Source: Allobosea vaviloviae (GTDB taxonomy: Bacteria > Pseudomonadota > Alphaproteobacteria > Rhizobiales > Beijerinckiaceae). From it: DNA of 64,000 nucleotides. Positions 28,005 through 39,094 of the stretch are shown piece after piece; position 1 is the stretch's first letter, and each line of letters opens with the position of its first letter. The notes below the pieces were generated by a model. It was given only the letters and a program-made list of their open reading frames with translations. It had not been told where the DNA came from and did no database searches. The DNA lies in assembly GCF_001298265.1 (NCBI RefSeq), contig NZ_LGSZ01000032.1:62001-126000 (forward strand), read 5' to 3'. The position numbers and the translations under genes were made by a program.

Positions 28005-28976
28005 TCAGGCCACCCCGAGCGACAGCAGATCGTGGACATGCACGAGCCCGACCGGGCGCCCGTCTGAATCGGCCACGATCAGCGCGGTGATGCGCAGGCG
28101 GTTGACCATCTCCAGCGCCTCGCCCGCGAGCGCATCCGGCGCGATGCGGCGCGGATTGGGGCTCATCACGTCCCGCGCCCGCTGGGCCGAGCCGCCACCC
28201 ATCAGCTTGCGACGCAGATCGCCATCCGTGACCACACCGGCGAGGCGTCCGTGGGGATCGATCACGATCGCGCAGCCGAAACCCTTGGCCGAGATCATCG
28301 CGATCACGTCCGGCACAGCCGCCTCGAGCCCGACCAGCGGCAGCGCCGCATCGCGATGCATGATGCTGTCGACCGTCTTGAGCTGCGCGCCGAGCTTGCC
28401 GCCGGGGTGGTAAACGAAGAAATCCTGCCGCGAGAAGCCGCGCGCCTCCAGCAGCGCCACCGCAAGCGCATCGCCGAGCGCCATCTGCATCGTCGTCGAG
28501 GTCGTCGGAGCCAGCCCGTTCGGGCAGGCTTCTTCCGCCTTCGGCAGGAGCAGGGTCACATCCGCCTCGCGCCCGAGCGCGCTCTCGGCATTGGCGGTGA
28601 TCGCGATCAGCCCGACCCGGAAGCGCCTGGTATGCGCCACGATGGCGGCCAGTTCCGCCGTCTCGCCCGACCAGGACAGCGCGATCACGATATCGTTGGG
28701 CTGCACCATGCCGAGATCGCCATGGCTGGCCTCGGCGGGGTGGACGAAATGCGCCGGCGTGCCGGTCGAGGCGAGCGTCGCCGCGATCTTGCGCCCGACA
28801 TGGCCGGATTTGCCCATGCCGGAGACGACGACGCGGCCGCCGGCCGCCTGGATCATCGCCACGGCCTCAGCGAAGGGCTCGCCCAGGCCGTTGCCGAGCG
28901 CGGCATGGAGCGTGTCGAGGCCAGCGCGCTCGGTGGCGATGGTGCGGAGCGCGGACGCGCGGATATCGGCTGTCAT
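28005..28976 (-). CDS. kdsD: Arabinose-5-phosphate isomerase (KpsF/GutQ family)
   Basis: A 323-residue protein from ATG 28976. An N-terminal SIS domain (about residues 35-170) carries VVVSGMGKSGHVGRKIAATL, HPAEASHGDLGM and IALSWSGETAEL. Two CBS domains follow (about 205-265 and 275-323), ending ITALIVADSDGRPVGLVHVH. It converts ribulose-5-phosphate to arabinose-5-phosphate, the first step towards KDO of lipopolysaccharide. That fits the envelope genes that follow. A GutQ role in sugar-alcohol use is less likely without sorbitol genes nearby. Confidence 0.94.
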   Translation of the reverse strand: MTADIRASALRTIATERAGLDTLHAALGNGLGEPFAEAVAMIQAAGGRVVVSGMGKSGHVGRKIAATLASTGTPAHFVHPAEASHGDLGMVQPNDIVIALSWSGETAELAAIVAHTRRFRVGLIAITANAESALGREADVTLLLPKAEEACPNGLAPTTSTTMQMALGDALAVALLEARGFSRQDFFVYHPGGKLGAQLKTVDSIMHRDAALPLVGLEAAVPDVIAMISAKGFGCAIVIDPHGRLAGVVTDGDLRRKLMGGGSAQRARDVMSPNPRRIAPDALAGEALEMVNRLRITALIVADSDGRPVGLVHVHDLLSLGVA

Positions 28977-29133
28977 GGCGGGCGCTCTAGCACAGTCGCG
29001 GCGAGGATTTCCAGCATCGGCCCCGAGCAAGGCGCTTCATTGACGCCCCGTTAACCGAGTTCGTTCTAACTCCGTTAACCATGCGCGCCAGTCCGGGTGC
29101 GCCAGAGCTCATGCTTTGGAGCCACGAAGCCCC

Positions 29134-30666
29134 GTGTCCCGCCGCGCAACCCTGCTCCTGACCGGTGTCGCTGCCGCGAGCCTCGCGCTCGCGGCAACCG
29201 CCGTCCTGGCCCAGCAGGCGCCGCGATCGACATTGCGTCCGACCGTTCCAGTGTATGTCGCCCAGCAGCCACAGCCGGAGCAACCGCCAGCCTCAACGCT
29301 CCCGAACGCCCCCGAATCCGTGTCCGATCCAGGCGCGCCGGTTCGTGGCCGGCGCCCCACGGTCTCGCGCCGCGCTCCCTCGAACGTCAGCCTTCCCGTG
29401 CGTGCAACAGCCGTCCGCGGCGTGACCCAGCGCCAGGTCCGCGTTCCGCGGGCGACGGTTTCCAGCCTTCCGCCGGCACCGCCGCCGCCCCCCCCGCCTC
29501 AGCGCCGACGGCCGGCTGCGGACCTCGACCCTTATGCGCCACTCGGATTGCGGCTCGGCAACGTCGTGCTGAGGCCTGCGCTCACCAGCAGCCTCGGCTA
29601 CGACAGCAATCCGGAACGCGCCGCAAGCTCCGCACGCAAGGGCTCGCCCTTCAGCCGCACCGAGGGCGAACTCGAAATCCAGTCGGACTGGAACGTCCAT
29701 GAACTCAGGGGCAGGCTGCGCGGCGGCTACAGCGAGTTCTTCCGCAACCGCGACGCATCGCGCCCCGATGGCGAGGGCACCCTCGACCTGCGGCTCGACG
29801 CCTCCCGCGACACCCGCATCCTGCTGGAAACGCGGACAAGGCTCGACACGCAACGACCGGGGTCGCCCGATCTCACCGCCGCCGTCACGGGCCGCCCGCT
29901 GGTCTATCAGTATGGCGCCTCGGCAGGTGTGACCCATGACATCAATCGCCTGCAGTTGACGCTGCGCGGCTCGGTCGACCGCAGCGACTACGAGGACGGC
30001 AAGCTCAGCAATGGCGGCATCGTCAGCCAGGCCGACCGCAACCAGACACAATACGGCCTGCGCCTGCGCGCGGCCTACGAGGTCACGCCGGGCTTCAGGC
30101 CCTTCGTCCAGGGCGAGGTCGACACGCGCGAATTCGACGAAGCCGTCGATTCAAGCGGCTACCGGCGCTCGTCCGACGGCGTCACCGGCCGCGTCGGCTC
30201 GACCTTCGAGATCAGCCGCCAGCTCACCGGCGAGATCTCCGCCGGCTACCAGAACCGCAAATACGATGACGGCCGCCTGCGCAACCTGAGGGGCCTCATC
30301 GGCGACGCCGCGATCCTGTGGTCGCCGACGCCGTTGACCACGGTGACGCTGCGCGGCACCTCCGAACTCGGCGACACCACCGTCGCCGGCTCTTCGGGGA
30401 CCACGGCCCGGCGCGTCTCGCTGGAGATCGCCCACGCGCTGCGCCGCAACCTGATCGTCACCGGCCTCGCCAGCTTTGGCCGCACCGACTATGACGGGCA
30501 GAGTCTGCGCGAGGACGCCACCAGCTTTGGCGCCCGCATCGAATACAGGCTGACCCGCACCTTCTCGGTGCGCGCGAGCTTCACCCATGAGCGCCTGAAC
30601 TCGACCTCCCAGGGCTCGGACTACACGGCGAATATCGCGCAGGTCGGCTTGAGGGTGCAGTTCTAG
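29134..30666 (+). CDS. Outer-membrane beta-barrel protein
   Basis: A 510-residue protein with a signal peptide ending TAVLAQQ. A Pro/Arg-rich low-complexity linker follows, including eight consecutive prolines. The C-terminal two thirds is made of alternating amphipathic strands ending in Phe (NIAQVGLRVQF), the outer-membrane barrel signature. From memory it resembles exopolysaccharide-type barrel proteins (BBP2-like). The start is uncertain: GTG 29134 gives the neatest signal peptide, but an in-frame TTG at 29116 would add six residues. It is divergent from kdsD; two GTTAACC sequences lie in the shared gap. Confidence 0.83.
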   Translation: MSRRATLLLTGVAAASLALAATAVLAQQAPRSTLRPTVPVYVAQQPQPEQPPASTLPNAPESVSDPGAPVRGRRPTVSRRAPSNVSLPVRATAVRGVTQRQVRVPRATVSSLPPAPPPPPPPQRRRPAADLDPYAPLGLRLGNVVLRPALTSSLGYDSNPERAASSARKGSPFSRTEGELEIQSDWNVHELRGRLRGGYSEFFRNRDASRPDGEGTLDLRLDASRDTRILLETRTRLDTQRPGSPDLTAAVTGRPLVYQYGASAGVTHDINRLQLTLRGSVDRSDYEDGKLSNGGIVSQADRNQTQYGLRLRAAYEVTPGFRPFVQGEVDTREFDEAVDSSGYRRSSDGVTGRVGSTFEISRQLTGEISAGYQNRKYDDGRLRNLRGLIGDAAILWSPTPLTTVTLRGTSELGDTTVAGSSGTTARRVSLEIAHALRRNLIVTGLASFGRTDYDGQSLREDATSFGARIEYRLTRTFSVRASFTHERLNSTSQGSDYTANIAQVGLRVQF

Positions 30667-30695
30667 AGGGATGCGGCGGGTGGATTGCACACGCC

Positions 30696-30838
30696 GTCAT
30701 TCCGGGGCGGGCCGCAGGCCTGAGCCCGGAACCCAGAACCGATGACGCATCCAAACGGACCGAGACATCCGAGCCTCAGCGGCCACAGGCATCGGTTCTG
30801 GGTTCCGGGCTCTTCGCTACGCGAAGCCCCGGAATGAC
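30696..30838. repeat. Palindromic intergenic repeat, family GTCATTCCGGGGC, copy 2
   Basis: 143-base imperfect palindrome between convergent genes. The arms are GTCATTCCGGGGC and GCCCCGGAATGAC. Inner paired blocks GAGCCCGGAACCCAGAACCG and its complement leave a loop of about 50 bases. It is related to the copy at 12204. Confidence 0.88.
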
Positions 30839-30849
30839 AGCAGAGGCCC

Positions 30850-32694
30850 CTACTCCATCCCCTCCAGCTCGATGATCATGCCCTCGATCATCGTCAGGCC
30901 GATCTGCCAGAAGGCCGGATCGCGCGCGTCCAGTCCAAACGGCGCCAGCAGTTCGGCATGGTGCTTGGTGCCGCCCGCCGAGAGCAGCGCGAAATAGCGC
31001 TCCTGGAAACCCTCGGATGCATTCTGGTAGACGCCATAGAGCGAGTTCACCAGGCAATCGCCGAAGGCATAGGCGTAGACGTAGAAGGGCGAATGGATGA
31101 AGTGCGGGATGTAGCACCAGAACGGCTCGTAGCCCGGCCCGAGCCGGATCGCCGGCCCCAGGCTCTCCGCCTGCACGCTCATCCACAGCTCGCAGACGGT
31201 CTCGGCGGTCAGCTCGCCGGACTTTCGCGCCTCGTGGACCTTGCGCTCGAAGGAATAGAACGCGATCTGCCGCACGACCGTGTTGATCATGTCCTCGACC
31301 TTGGCCGCCAGCATCGCCTTGCGCTGCTTGCGATCCGTCGTGCCGTCGAGCAGGCGGCGAAAGGTCAGCATCTCCCCGAAGACGCTCGCGGTTTCCGCAA
31401 GGGTCAGCGGCGTCGGCGCCATCAGCGCGCCATTGGGCGCCGCCAGAACCTGATGCACGCCATGGCCGAGCTCATGGGCGAGCGTCATGACGTCGCGCGG
31501 CTTGCCCTGGTAGTTGACCAGGACATAAGGGTGCGCGGACGGCACCGTCGGGTGGGCGAAGGCGCCGGGCGCCTTGCCGGGACGGGCCGGCGCATCGATC
31601 CAGTTCTCGTCGAAGAAGCGCCTCGCGATCCCGGCCATCGCGGGCGAGAAGGCGCCGTAGGCGTCGAGCACAGTGTCGCGCGCCTCGGTCCACGGAATCG
31701 TGCGCTCCTCGACCTGCGGCAGCGGCGCGTTGCGATCCCAGAAATCGAGCTCCTCGCGGCCGAACCACTTGGCCTTGAGCTTGTAGTAGCGATGCGACAG
31801 CCGCGGATAGGCGGCGCGCACCGCCGAAACGAGGGCGTCCACGACCTCGCGCTCGACCCGGTTGGCGAGATGGCGCGAATCCGCAACATCCTCGAAATGG
31901 CGCCAGCGGTCGGAGATCTCCTTGTCCTTGGCCAGCGTGTTGGTGATCAGCGCGAAGGTGCGTAAGTGCGCGCGGAAGACCGCGCTCAGCGCCTCGGCCG
32001 CCGCCTTGCGGACCGCGCCATCGGCGTCCTGCAGCTTGTTCAGCGTCAGTTCGAGCGTCAGCTCTTCGCCGCCCATTTTGAAGCGCAGCGAGGCGATGGT
32101 CTCGTCGAAGAGCCGGTTCCAGGCGGCCTGCCCGGTCATCGACTTCTCGTGGAACAGCGCCTCGACCCGGTCCTCGAGCTGATGCGGCTTGTCCTTGACG
32201 AGATCGTCGAGCCAGGGCTTCCAGTGCGACAGCGGCGCCTGCTCCGACAGCCGCGCGCGCAGTGCCGGCTCGATGCGGTTGAATTCGAGCTCGAAGAACA
32301 AGAGCTCCGTCACCGCCGCGTTCAGCTTGTCCTGCGTATCGCCATAGAATTTCGCGCGCTGCGGATCGGTGGTGTCGCCGGCATAGACGAGCCCCGCATA
32401 GGCCCCGATTCGGCCGAGCAGATCGCTGAGGCGTTCGAACGCCGCGACCGCCTCGGCCAACACGGTGCTGGCATCCTCGCGCTCGGCCAGCGCCAGCAGC
32501 TTGCCGCGATACAGCGAGGCGAAGCTCTGCGATTCGCTCATGGCGCGGTCGAGATCGGCCTTGAGGACGGGCGAATCCATCGCCGGATAAAGATGGCTCA
32601 GATCCCACTCTGGCAGCTTGCCGAGCGCCTTGGCCGTGCTGGCGGCCGTCTCTGCGGCGCTGGCGCGCATCGCCCCGTCAAACGCAATCGTCAT
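30850..32694 (-). CDS. pepF: Oligoendopeptidase F, M3 family
   Basis: A 614-residue zinc peptidase. ATG 32694 is chosen for family length; an upstream in-frame ATG would add 38 atypical residues. The gluzincin site HELGHGVH is at residues 407-414 (ligands His407 and His411, catalytic Glu408). The third ligand, Glu, is in the downstream TLAETASVFGEM. The C-terminal IRLGPGYEPFWCYIPHFIHS and FYVYAYAFGDCLVNSLY segments are characteristic. It degrades short peptides in the cytoplasm. It is divergent from the TacA-like regulator, with a CtrA box between them. Confidence 0.94.
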   Translation of the reverse strand: MTIAFDGAMRASAAETAASTAKALGKLPEWDLSHLYPAMDSPVLKADLDRAMSESQSFASLYRGKLLALAEREDASTVLAEAVAAFERLSDLLGRIGAYAGLVYAGDTTDPQRAKFYGDTQDKLNAAVTELLFFELEFNRIEPALRARLSEQAPLSHWKPWLDDLVKDKPHQLEDRVEALFHEKSMTGQAAWNRLFDETIASLRFKMGGEELTLELTLNKLQDADGAVRKAAAEALSAVFRAHLRTFALITNTLAKDKEISDRWRHFEDVADSRHLANRVEREVVDALVSAVRAAYPRLSHRYYKLKAKWFGREELDFWDRNAPLPQVEERTIPWTEARDTVLDAYGAFSPAMAGIARRFFDENWIDAPARPGKAPGAFAHPTVPSAHPYVLVNYQGKPRDVMTLAHELGHGVHQVLAAPNGALMAPTPLTLAETASVFGEMLTFRRLLDGTTDRKQRKAMLAAKVEDMINTVVRQIAFYSFERKVHEARKSGELTAETVCELWMSVQAESLGPAIRLGPGYEPFWCYIPHFIHSPFYVYAYAFGDCLVNSLYGVYQNASEGFQERYFALLSAGGTKHHAELLAPFGLDARDPAFWQIGLTMIEGMIIELEGME

Positions 32695-32820
32695 CTCTGG
32701 AAACCTCACAAGCTCGATCAGCCGTCTCAACTTGATGCACGGGGCGAGTCTATGCGCGGGGCACGTGACACGATCAACGCTGGCACGAGGCTGACATCGT
32801 CGCAGCACGGGCGACCCCGC

Positions 32821-32836
32821 TTAAGCACCGCTTAAC
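32821..32836. promoter_or_regulatory. CtrA-type binding site, TTAA-N7-TTAAC
   Basis: Exact match to the CtrA consensus: TTAA, GCACCGC, TTAAC. It lies 86 bp before the start of the TacA-like regulator gene and 127 bp before pepF on the other strand. By rough base-composition estimate, a full match is unlikely by chance in a window this GC-rich. Confidence 0.65.
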
Positions 32837-32921
32837 CGTTCTGGCCGAGGATGCCCCAGAACGGAACAGCGATTCCGCCTTCCCGATGATTTTCAGCATG
32901 CCTGCCCGCTACCGAGGTGAC

Positions 32922-34415
<1,494 letters not shown>

Positions 34416-34521
34416 GCCGCGACCAACCGAATGCAGCGGCCTGTTGCGCCGCCGCATCTTGTCGAAACAGGCCGAGTCACGCACAGAATGCGGCTCTCGG
34501 CAGAATCTGGGGATAGCGACC

Positions 34522-36471
34522 ATGCGTCGTCGCCAATGGGCGAATCTGGCTTGCGTCTCGGCTCTCGCCTTAACACTCGCAACCACGACGGCCTTCGCGG
34601 AAGGCACCGGCGCGATCGATCCGACGCTGGGTATCGCGCTGCCGGAACAACCGGCACTCGTCATCCTCGACGATGAGAAGCCGGCAACGGAAAAGGCGCA
34701 GGCGACAGCCCCGTCGGGCTTGGAAGCCGCTCCGGATACACAATCGGAAACCGCCGCCATCCCGGAACCCGGGATGGTCACGGGCACGGTCGCCCCCTCC
34801 GCCCAGCCTCATGGCAGCCTCGCCGCGCCGGAGCTGCCCTCCACCCCCGCCACGACGCCTGGCGTCGCCGACGAGCCGCTGACGCTCGACATTCCCGCCA
34901 TCGAGCTGCCCCCGTCCGATCCGGCACTGACGCCCTCCTTCAAGACGCAAGGAGCGCCCGAGCCGCTGCGTTCGGCTGAGCCGCTGCCCGCGCCGACCGA
35001 GCAGCAAAAGGCCGTGGTCGCCTTGCCGCCGGGTTCCGAATTCGTCGCCGACATCGCCGCCCGCGCTGCCGAGGCGCTGGCCCTGCCGCGCCTGGCGGAG
35101 CGCGAGCGCGCCGAGATCCTGGCCGCCTACCAGGCCAACGAAAACCGCCCGCTCTGGATCGACGGCAAGGGCTGGAGCGAGGCGGGACTGCGCCTGACTG
35201 CCCGGCTCGGCCGCGCCGGCGAGGACGGATTGCGGCCGACCGACTATCCGCTCCCGGCGTTCGAGGCCAGCGACAAAGGCAGCCTCGCCGAGGCCGATGT
35301 GCGCTTGTCGGCACTCGCCGTGCTCTACGCCCGCGATGCGCGCGGCGCGCGCCTCGATCCGCGCCGCCTGTCGAAGCTTTTGACGCCGACACTCTATCTG
35401 CCCTCGGCCACCGAAGTCCTGTCGGAACTGACTGGAGCGGTCGATGCCGGCGCGGTGCTCGCCGCCTACAACCCGCCCCATGAGGGCTATCGCCGCCTCA
35501 AGGCCAAGCTCGCCGAACTGCGCGAGCATCTCGACGACACGCCGCTGGTGCGCATTCCCGCAGGCCCTGCCCTGAAGCTCGGCATGCGCGACGAGCGCGT
35601 GCCGCTGGTGCGCGCCCGGCTCGGCCTCGGCCCGACCGAGGAGCCGGTCTTCGACCGCTCGACCTCGCTGGCGCTGGCGACGTTCCAGAAGCAGGCCGGC
35701 CTGCCCGCCAACGGCATCCTCGGCGCCCAGACGCTGGCCGCGCTCGGCACGCCGGCGACGGCGCGCGGCGAGCAGGACATCGTCGCCCAGATGGAGCGCT
35801 GGCGCTGGCTGCCGGCCGATCTCGGCCAGAGCCACATCATGGTCAACGTGCCGGAGTTCCGCGTCCGCGTCGTCCGCGACGGCCATGTCGTCCACGAGAC
35901 GCGCGCCATCGTCGGCAAGCCGGAATCCGCGACCCCCATCTTCTCGCACAAGATGGACCACGTCATCGTCAACCCGTCCTGGTACGTCCCGCCTTCGATC
36001 ATGAAGAAGGAATTCCTGCCGGGACTTGCCGCCGATCCGAACTACGCCGCCAGGCGCGGCTATGTCGTCACCCGCACCAAGGGTGGCGCCGTCTCGGTGC
36101 GTCAGCCGCCGGGCGAGCGCAACGCGCTCGGCTGGATCAAGTTCATGTTCCCCAACGAGCATGCCGTCTATCTGCACGACACGCCCAACCGCCGGCTCTT
36201 CGCCAATGAGCGGCGCGCCTTCAGCCATGGCTGCGTCCGCGTCGACAATCCCTTCCTGCTCGCCGACCAGGTGCTCGGCCCGGAATGGACGCAGGAGCGG
36301 CTGAAACGGTTGATCGGCTCCGGCGAGCGCCGGATCAACCTGCCCCAGGCGCTGCCGATCCACCTCGTCTACAACACCCATGTCGTCGGCGCTGACGGCC
36401 ACCTCACGACCTTCGAGGACCTTTACGGCTTCCACCGCCTGGTGCGCCAGGCGCTGGAGCAGCGCAGCTGA
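34522..36471 (+). CDS. Exported L,D-transpeptidase (YcbB-type)
   Basis: A 649-residue protein from ATG 34522 with a signal peptide ending TAFAE. A long Pro/Glu/Ala-rich segment covers about residues 30-175. A scaffold with a peptidoglycan-binding module follows (TSLALATFQKQAGLPANGIL, near 375-410), and then the YkuD catalytic domain (about 425-600). The site SHGCVRVDNP has nucleophile Cys571, with His earlier in YLHDTPNRRLF. It forms 3-3 crosslinks in peptidoglycan or attaches proteins to it. It lies 106 bp after the TacA-like regulator gene in the same direction. Confidence 0.93.
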   Translation: MRRRQWANLACVSALALTLATTTAFAEGTGAIDPTLGIALPEQPALVILDDEKPATEKAQATAPSGLEAAPDTQSETAAIPEPGMVTGTVAPSAQPHGSLAAPELPSTPATTPGVADEPLTLDIPAIELPPSDPALTPSFKTQGAPEPLRSAEPLPAPTEQQKAVVALPPGSEFVADIAARAAEALALPRLAERERAEILAAYQANENRPLWIDGKGWSEAGLRLTARLGRAGEDGLRPTDYPLPAFEASDKGSLAEADVRLSALAVLYARDARGARLDPRRLSKLLTPTLYLPSATEVLSELTGAVDAGAVLAAYNPPHEGYRRLKAKLAELREHLDDTPLVRIPAGPALKLGMRDERVPLVRARLGLGPTEEPVFDRSTSLALATFQKQAGLPANGILGAQTLAALGTPATARGEQDIVAQMERWRWLPADLGQSHIMVNVPEFRVRVVRDGHVVHETRAIVGKPESATPIFSHKMDHVIVNPSWYVPPSIMKKEFLPGLAADPNYAARRGYVVTRTKGGAVSVRQPPGERNALGWIKFMFPNEHAVYLHDTPNRRLFANERRAFSHGCVRVDNPFLLADQVLGPEWTQERLKRLIGSGERRINLPQALPIHLVYNTHVVGADGHLTTFEDLYGFHRLVRQALEQRS

Positions 36472-36555
36472 TCCGGATCGAAGGCTCCGTTTCGCCACGA
36501 TCCACAGATAGCCAGCCCTGGCGCAGAAATGGATGGCCCGCCGATTGCGGGCCTG

Positions 36556-36571
36556 CTAACCAGTCGTTAAC
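36556..36571. promoter_or_regulatory. CtrA-like site (CTAA-N7-TTAAC)
   Basis: One mismatch from the CtrA consensus TTAA-N7-TTAAC, located 106 bp before the start of the DUF882 gene. It is weaker evidence than the exact site at 32821, but the two lie upstream of neighbouring envelope-related genes. Confidence 0.42.
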
Positions 36572-36677
36572 GCTTCTCCGCAACTGTTCGTTCACGTTCA
36601 TCCGCGCCGCTCAGCCGGCGCATCGAGACGGGTCAGGCAGATTGGGCAGGTCAAACGCCACGCTTTCGGGACGGCTG

Positions 36678-38468
36678 ATGTCGCGCTCGAAGCCGGTTCT
36701 TCGTCGGGCGCTGGCCCTGGGGGTCGCCGCCGGCGCGCTTCTGCTCGGCGTGCGCGGCACGCAGGACGCCGTCGCCAATGGCGACACGCGCACGATCACG
36801 ATCCGGCACATGCACACCAAGGAGGAGACGACCGTCACCTTCAAGCGTGACGGCCGCTATGTCTCCGAAGGTCTCGAGAAGCTGAACTGGGCGCTGCGCG
36901 ACTGGCGCACCGACGAGCCGATCCGGATGGATCCGCGCCTGTTCGACGTCGCCTGGGAAGTCCAGCGCTCCGTCGGCTCCGAGCAGCCCTTCCACGTCGT
37001 CTCGGCCTATCGCTCGCCCGGCACCAATTCGATGCTGCGCCGCCGCTCGCGCGCCGTCGCCAAGAACAGCCAGCACATGCTCGGCAAGGCGATGGACTTC
37101 TATCTCCCGGACACCCCGACCGCCCGCATCCGCGAGGCGGGCATGCGGCTGCAGCGCGGTGGCGTCGGCTTCTATCCGGGTGCGCACACCCCCTTCGTCC
37201 ATCTCGACGCCGGCTCCGTCCGCTCCTGGCCGCGCATGACGCGTGACCAGCTCGTGCGTCTCTTCCCGGACGAGAAGACCGTCCACCTCCCTGCCGACGG
37301 CAAGCCGCTCGGCGGATACGACGTCGCCATGGCGGAAGTCATCGCAAGCGGCGGCTCGGTCATGGGCTATGCCTCGGCCGAGAGCGACGAGGGCGCGATC
37401 ATGGCCTCGGGCCGCAAGAGCCTGTGGGCCGCTCTCTTCGGCGGTGACGACGAGGAAGCCGATGCCCGGCCGACGCGCGGCCGGCGCGCCGCCCCCAAAC
37501 CGCAACCGACCGTCATGGCCTATGCCAATAGCGGCTATGCCGACAGCAACGCCTCGGATGGCGGCCGCTTCGCGGTGGCGTCCGTCGCGCCTGAACCTGT
37601 TTCGCGCTCGCTGGGCCGCGAACGGGCCGAGCGCCTCGCGCCGCGCGCCGCCGAGCCCCCCGAAACCCAGGCCGTCGCGCCGATCAACGCCGCGGCCGCT
37701 CCACCGCCGCCACCACCGCCCCAGGACAAGCGGCCGGCTCTGGTCGATGCCCCGCTTCCGCTGGCCCGCCCGCGCGGCCTGACCCTGCCGCAGCAGCCCG
37801 GCGAGGACAGCGCGGCCGTTCAGGTCGCGGCCCTTCCCGCCAGCGGCGGCGCGCCGGCCTTCGCGCCGCAGCCGGGCCTTGGCGATCAGAAGCTGATCCT
37901 GGCGGCGCTCCCGCCGCGTCGACCCGGCGAGATCGCAGCCATCGGCGAGACCGTCATCGCCGGCAAGCCGACCACCGCGCCGCTGCCTCCGGCGCGTCCC
38001 ACCGCTTTCGCCAGCCTGCTGTTGCCCCAGATCGGAAGCGCGCCCGCGGCGGGCCTGCGCGGCACGGACACCGTGGCGGCCGCGACGCCCCCCGCTCCCG
38101 AAGGCAAGCTCGTCACCGTGACCCATCCGCTGCCGCCGAGCCGCCCCCATGGCGGCGGCGTGACCGTGGTCGCATCGGCAGCGCCCGCCCGCCCGGTCGC
38201 CACGCCGATCGAGCAGCAATACGACGCCGATCGCTCTGGCCTGGATTCCCTGTTCGCCGCCGTCTCGCGCAGCCTGCCCCCCGCCGGCCGCACAGTGACG
38301 GTCGCGACCGCCCGCGCCAGGGCAACGGCGCCGGCCGCCGCGCCGATCGCAGGACCAAGCCCGGCCGCCGCACTCGGCTTCAGCCATGCCGAGCCGAGCG
38401 ACGCCAGGACTGGCTCGTTCAGCGGCCCTGCCGTCAGGGCGCTGCCGACGAATTTCGTCCAGAACTGA
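36678..38468 (+). CDS. DUF882 / YcbK-like peptidase-fold protein with Pro-rich tail
   Basis: A 596-residue protein. ATG 36678 is preferred over an in-frame TTG 36 bases upstream. An N-terminal signal or anchor is followed by the DUF882 (peptidase M15-like) domain at about residues 45-195. Its metal-site residues are in SQHMLGKAMDFYLP and the later FVHLDAGSVRSW. These match the zinc ligands of D,D-peptidases of the LAS group. The remaining 400 residues are disordered Pro/Ala-rich sequence with repeated short LPPARP-like elements. It probably trims peptidoglycan in the periplasm. It follows the L,D-transpeptidase gene. Confidence 0.88.
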   Translation: MSRSKPVLRRALALGVAAGALLLGVRGTQDAVANGDTRTITIRHMHTKEETTVTFKRDGRYVSEGLEKLNWALRDWRTDEPIRMDPRLFDVAWEVQRSVGSEQPFHVVSAYRSPGTNSMLRRRSRAVAKNSQHMLGKAMDFYLPDTPTARIREAGMRLQRGGVGFYPGAHTPFVHLDAGSVRSWPRMTRDQLVRLFPDEKTVHLPADGKPLGGYDVAMAEVIASGGSVMGYASAESDEGAIMASGRKSLWAALFGGDDEEADARPTRGRRAAPKPQPTVMAYANSGYADSNASDGGRFAVASVAPEPVSRSLGRERAERLAPRAAEPPETQAVAPINAAAAPPPPPPPQDKRPALVDAPLPLARPRGLTLPQQPGEDSAAVQVAALPASGGAPAFAPQPGLGDQKLILAALPPRRPGEIAAIGETVIAGKPTTAPLPPARPTAFASLLLPQIGSAPAAGLRGTDTVAAATPPAPEGKLVTVTHPLPPSRPHGGGVTVVASAAPARPVATPIEQQYDADRSGLDSLFAAVSRSLPPAGRTVTVATARARATAPAAAPIAGPSPAAALGFSHAEPSDARTGSFSGPAVRALPTNFVQN

Positions 38469-38552
38469 CCCGCCCCAGCCTCGCCACCATTAACGGATTG
38501 CTGACCCCGTTCGCGTCACACTGCCAAGCGATTCGCTAACAGTGAGAGTGAC

Positions 38553-38762
38553 ATGGGACAGGTTCTTCAGTTTCGGCTACCGCCAGCGCGCGCCGAGGCT
38601 CCGATCGGGGACGCCCTTGATCTGCTCTCGGCCGTGGATTTCGCGCTGCGCGACCTGACCGACATCGGCAACCACGTCACCCTCGAAGCCGTGCGCGAGC
38701 AGGCCGCCGCCTGCCGCCAGATGCTCGAGGCCGCCTATCTGGCGGAACTTGAAGAGGTCTGA
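38553..38762 (+). CDS. Small hypothetical protein
   Basis: A 69-residue acidic, mostly helical protein from ATG 38553, preceded by GTGAGAGTGAC. The sequence DALDLLSAVDFALRDLTDIG and EQAAACRQMLEAAYLAELEE suggests a compact helical hairpin. It lies between the DUF882 gene and a tRNA gene. No family is recognised. Codon use agrees with real coding sequence. Confidence 0.62.
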   Translation: MGQVLQFRLPPARAEAPIGDALDLLSAVDFALRDLTDIGNHVTLEAVREQAAACRQMLEAAYLAELEEV

Positions 38763-38903
38763 GAGGCGCCGGAGGCATCCGGTCGAACATCGGCCAAGCC
38801 GAAGCGACCGGAAGCCAGCATGCTGATCACGAATGGCGACGCGTCGGGGAAGATCCCACCAAGGCCCGCATATCCGCCAAATTCAGCGGCTCGCAAAGGG
38901 CCT

Positions 38904-38979
38904 TGGTGGAGCTGAGGGGAATCGAACCCCTGACCTCTGCAGTGCGATTGCAGCGCTCTCCCATCTGAGCTACAGCCCC
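38904..38979 (-). tRNA. tRNA-Ala (anticodon CGC)
   Basis: 76 nucleotides with encoded CCA. Acceptor stem GGGGCTG pairs with CAGCTCC (one G-U). The D arm is GCTC...GAGC. The anticodon stem CTGCA/TGCAG encloses the loop ATCGCAC with anticodon CGC, and the T arm reads AGGGGTTCGATTCCCCT. It reads the Ala codon GCG, common in high-GC genomes. Confidence 0.96.
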
Positions 38980-39094
38980 GAGGCGCTGGCCTTCTAGGCC
39001 TTGCGTCGCGTGTCTGTCAATCGCCTGCGCCATCAGTTTCGCCGGGCGCCTGGGGACGAGGCGCTGCTGTCAACGACGATCAAGAGGAATGCCG

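Noticed and set aside
29047..29081. Two GTTAACC sequences before the outer-membrane barrel gene as a CtrA site
   Set aside because: The spacing does not fit TTAA-N7-TTAA; only isolated half-like sites are present.
38904..38979. tRNA-Ala as an integration site for a mobile element
   Set aside because: No integrase, direct repeat of the tRNA 3' end or compositional break was seen on either side.
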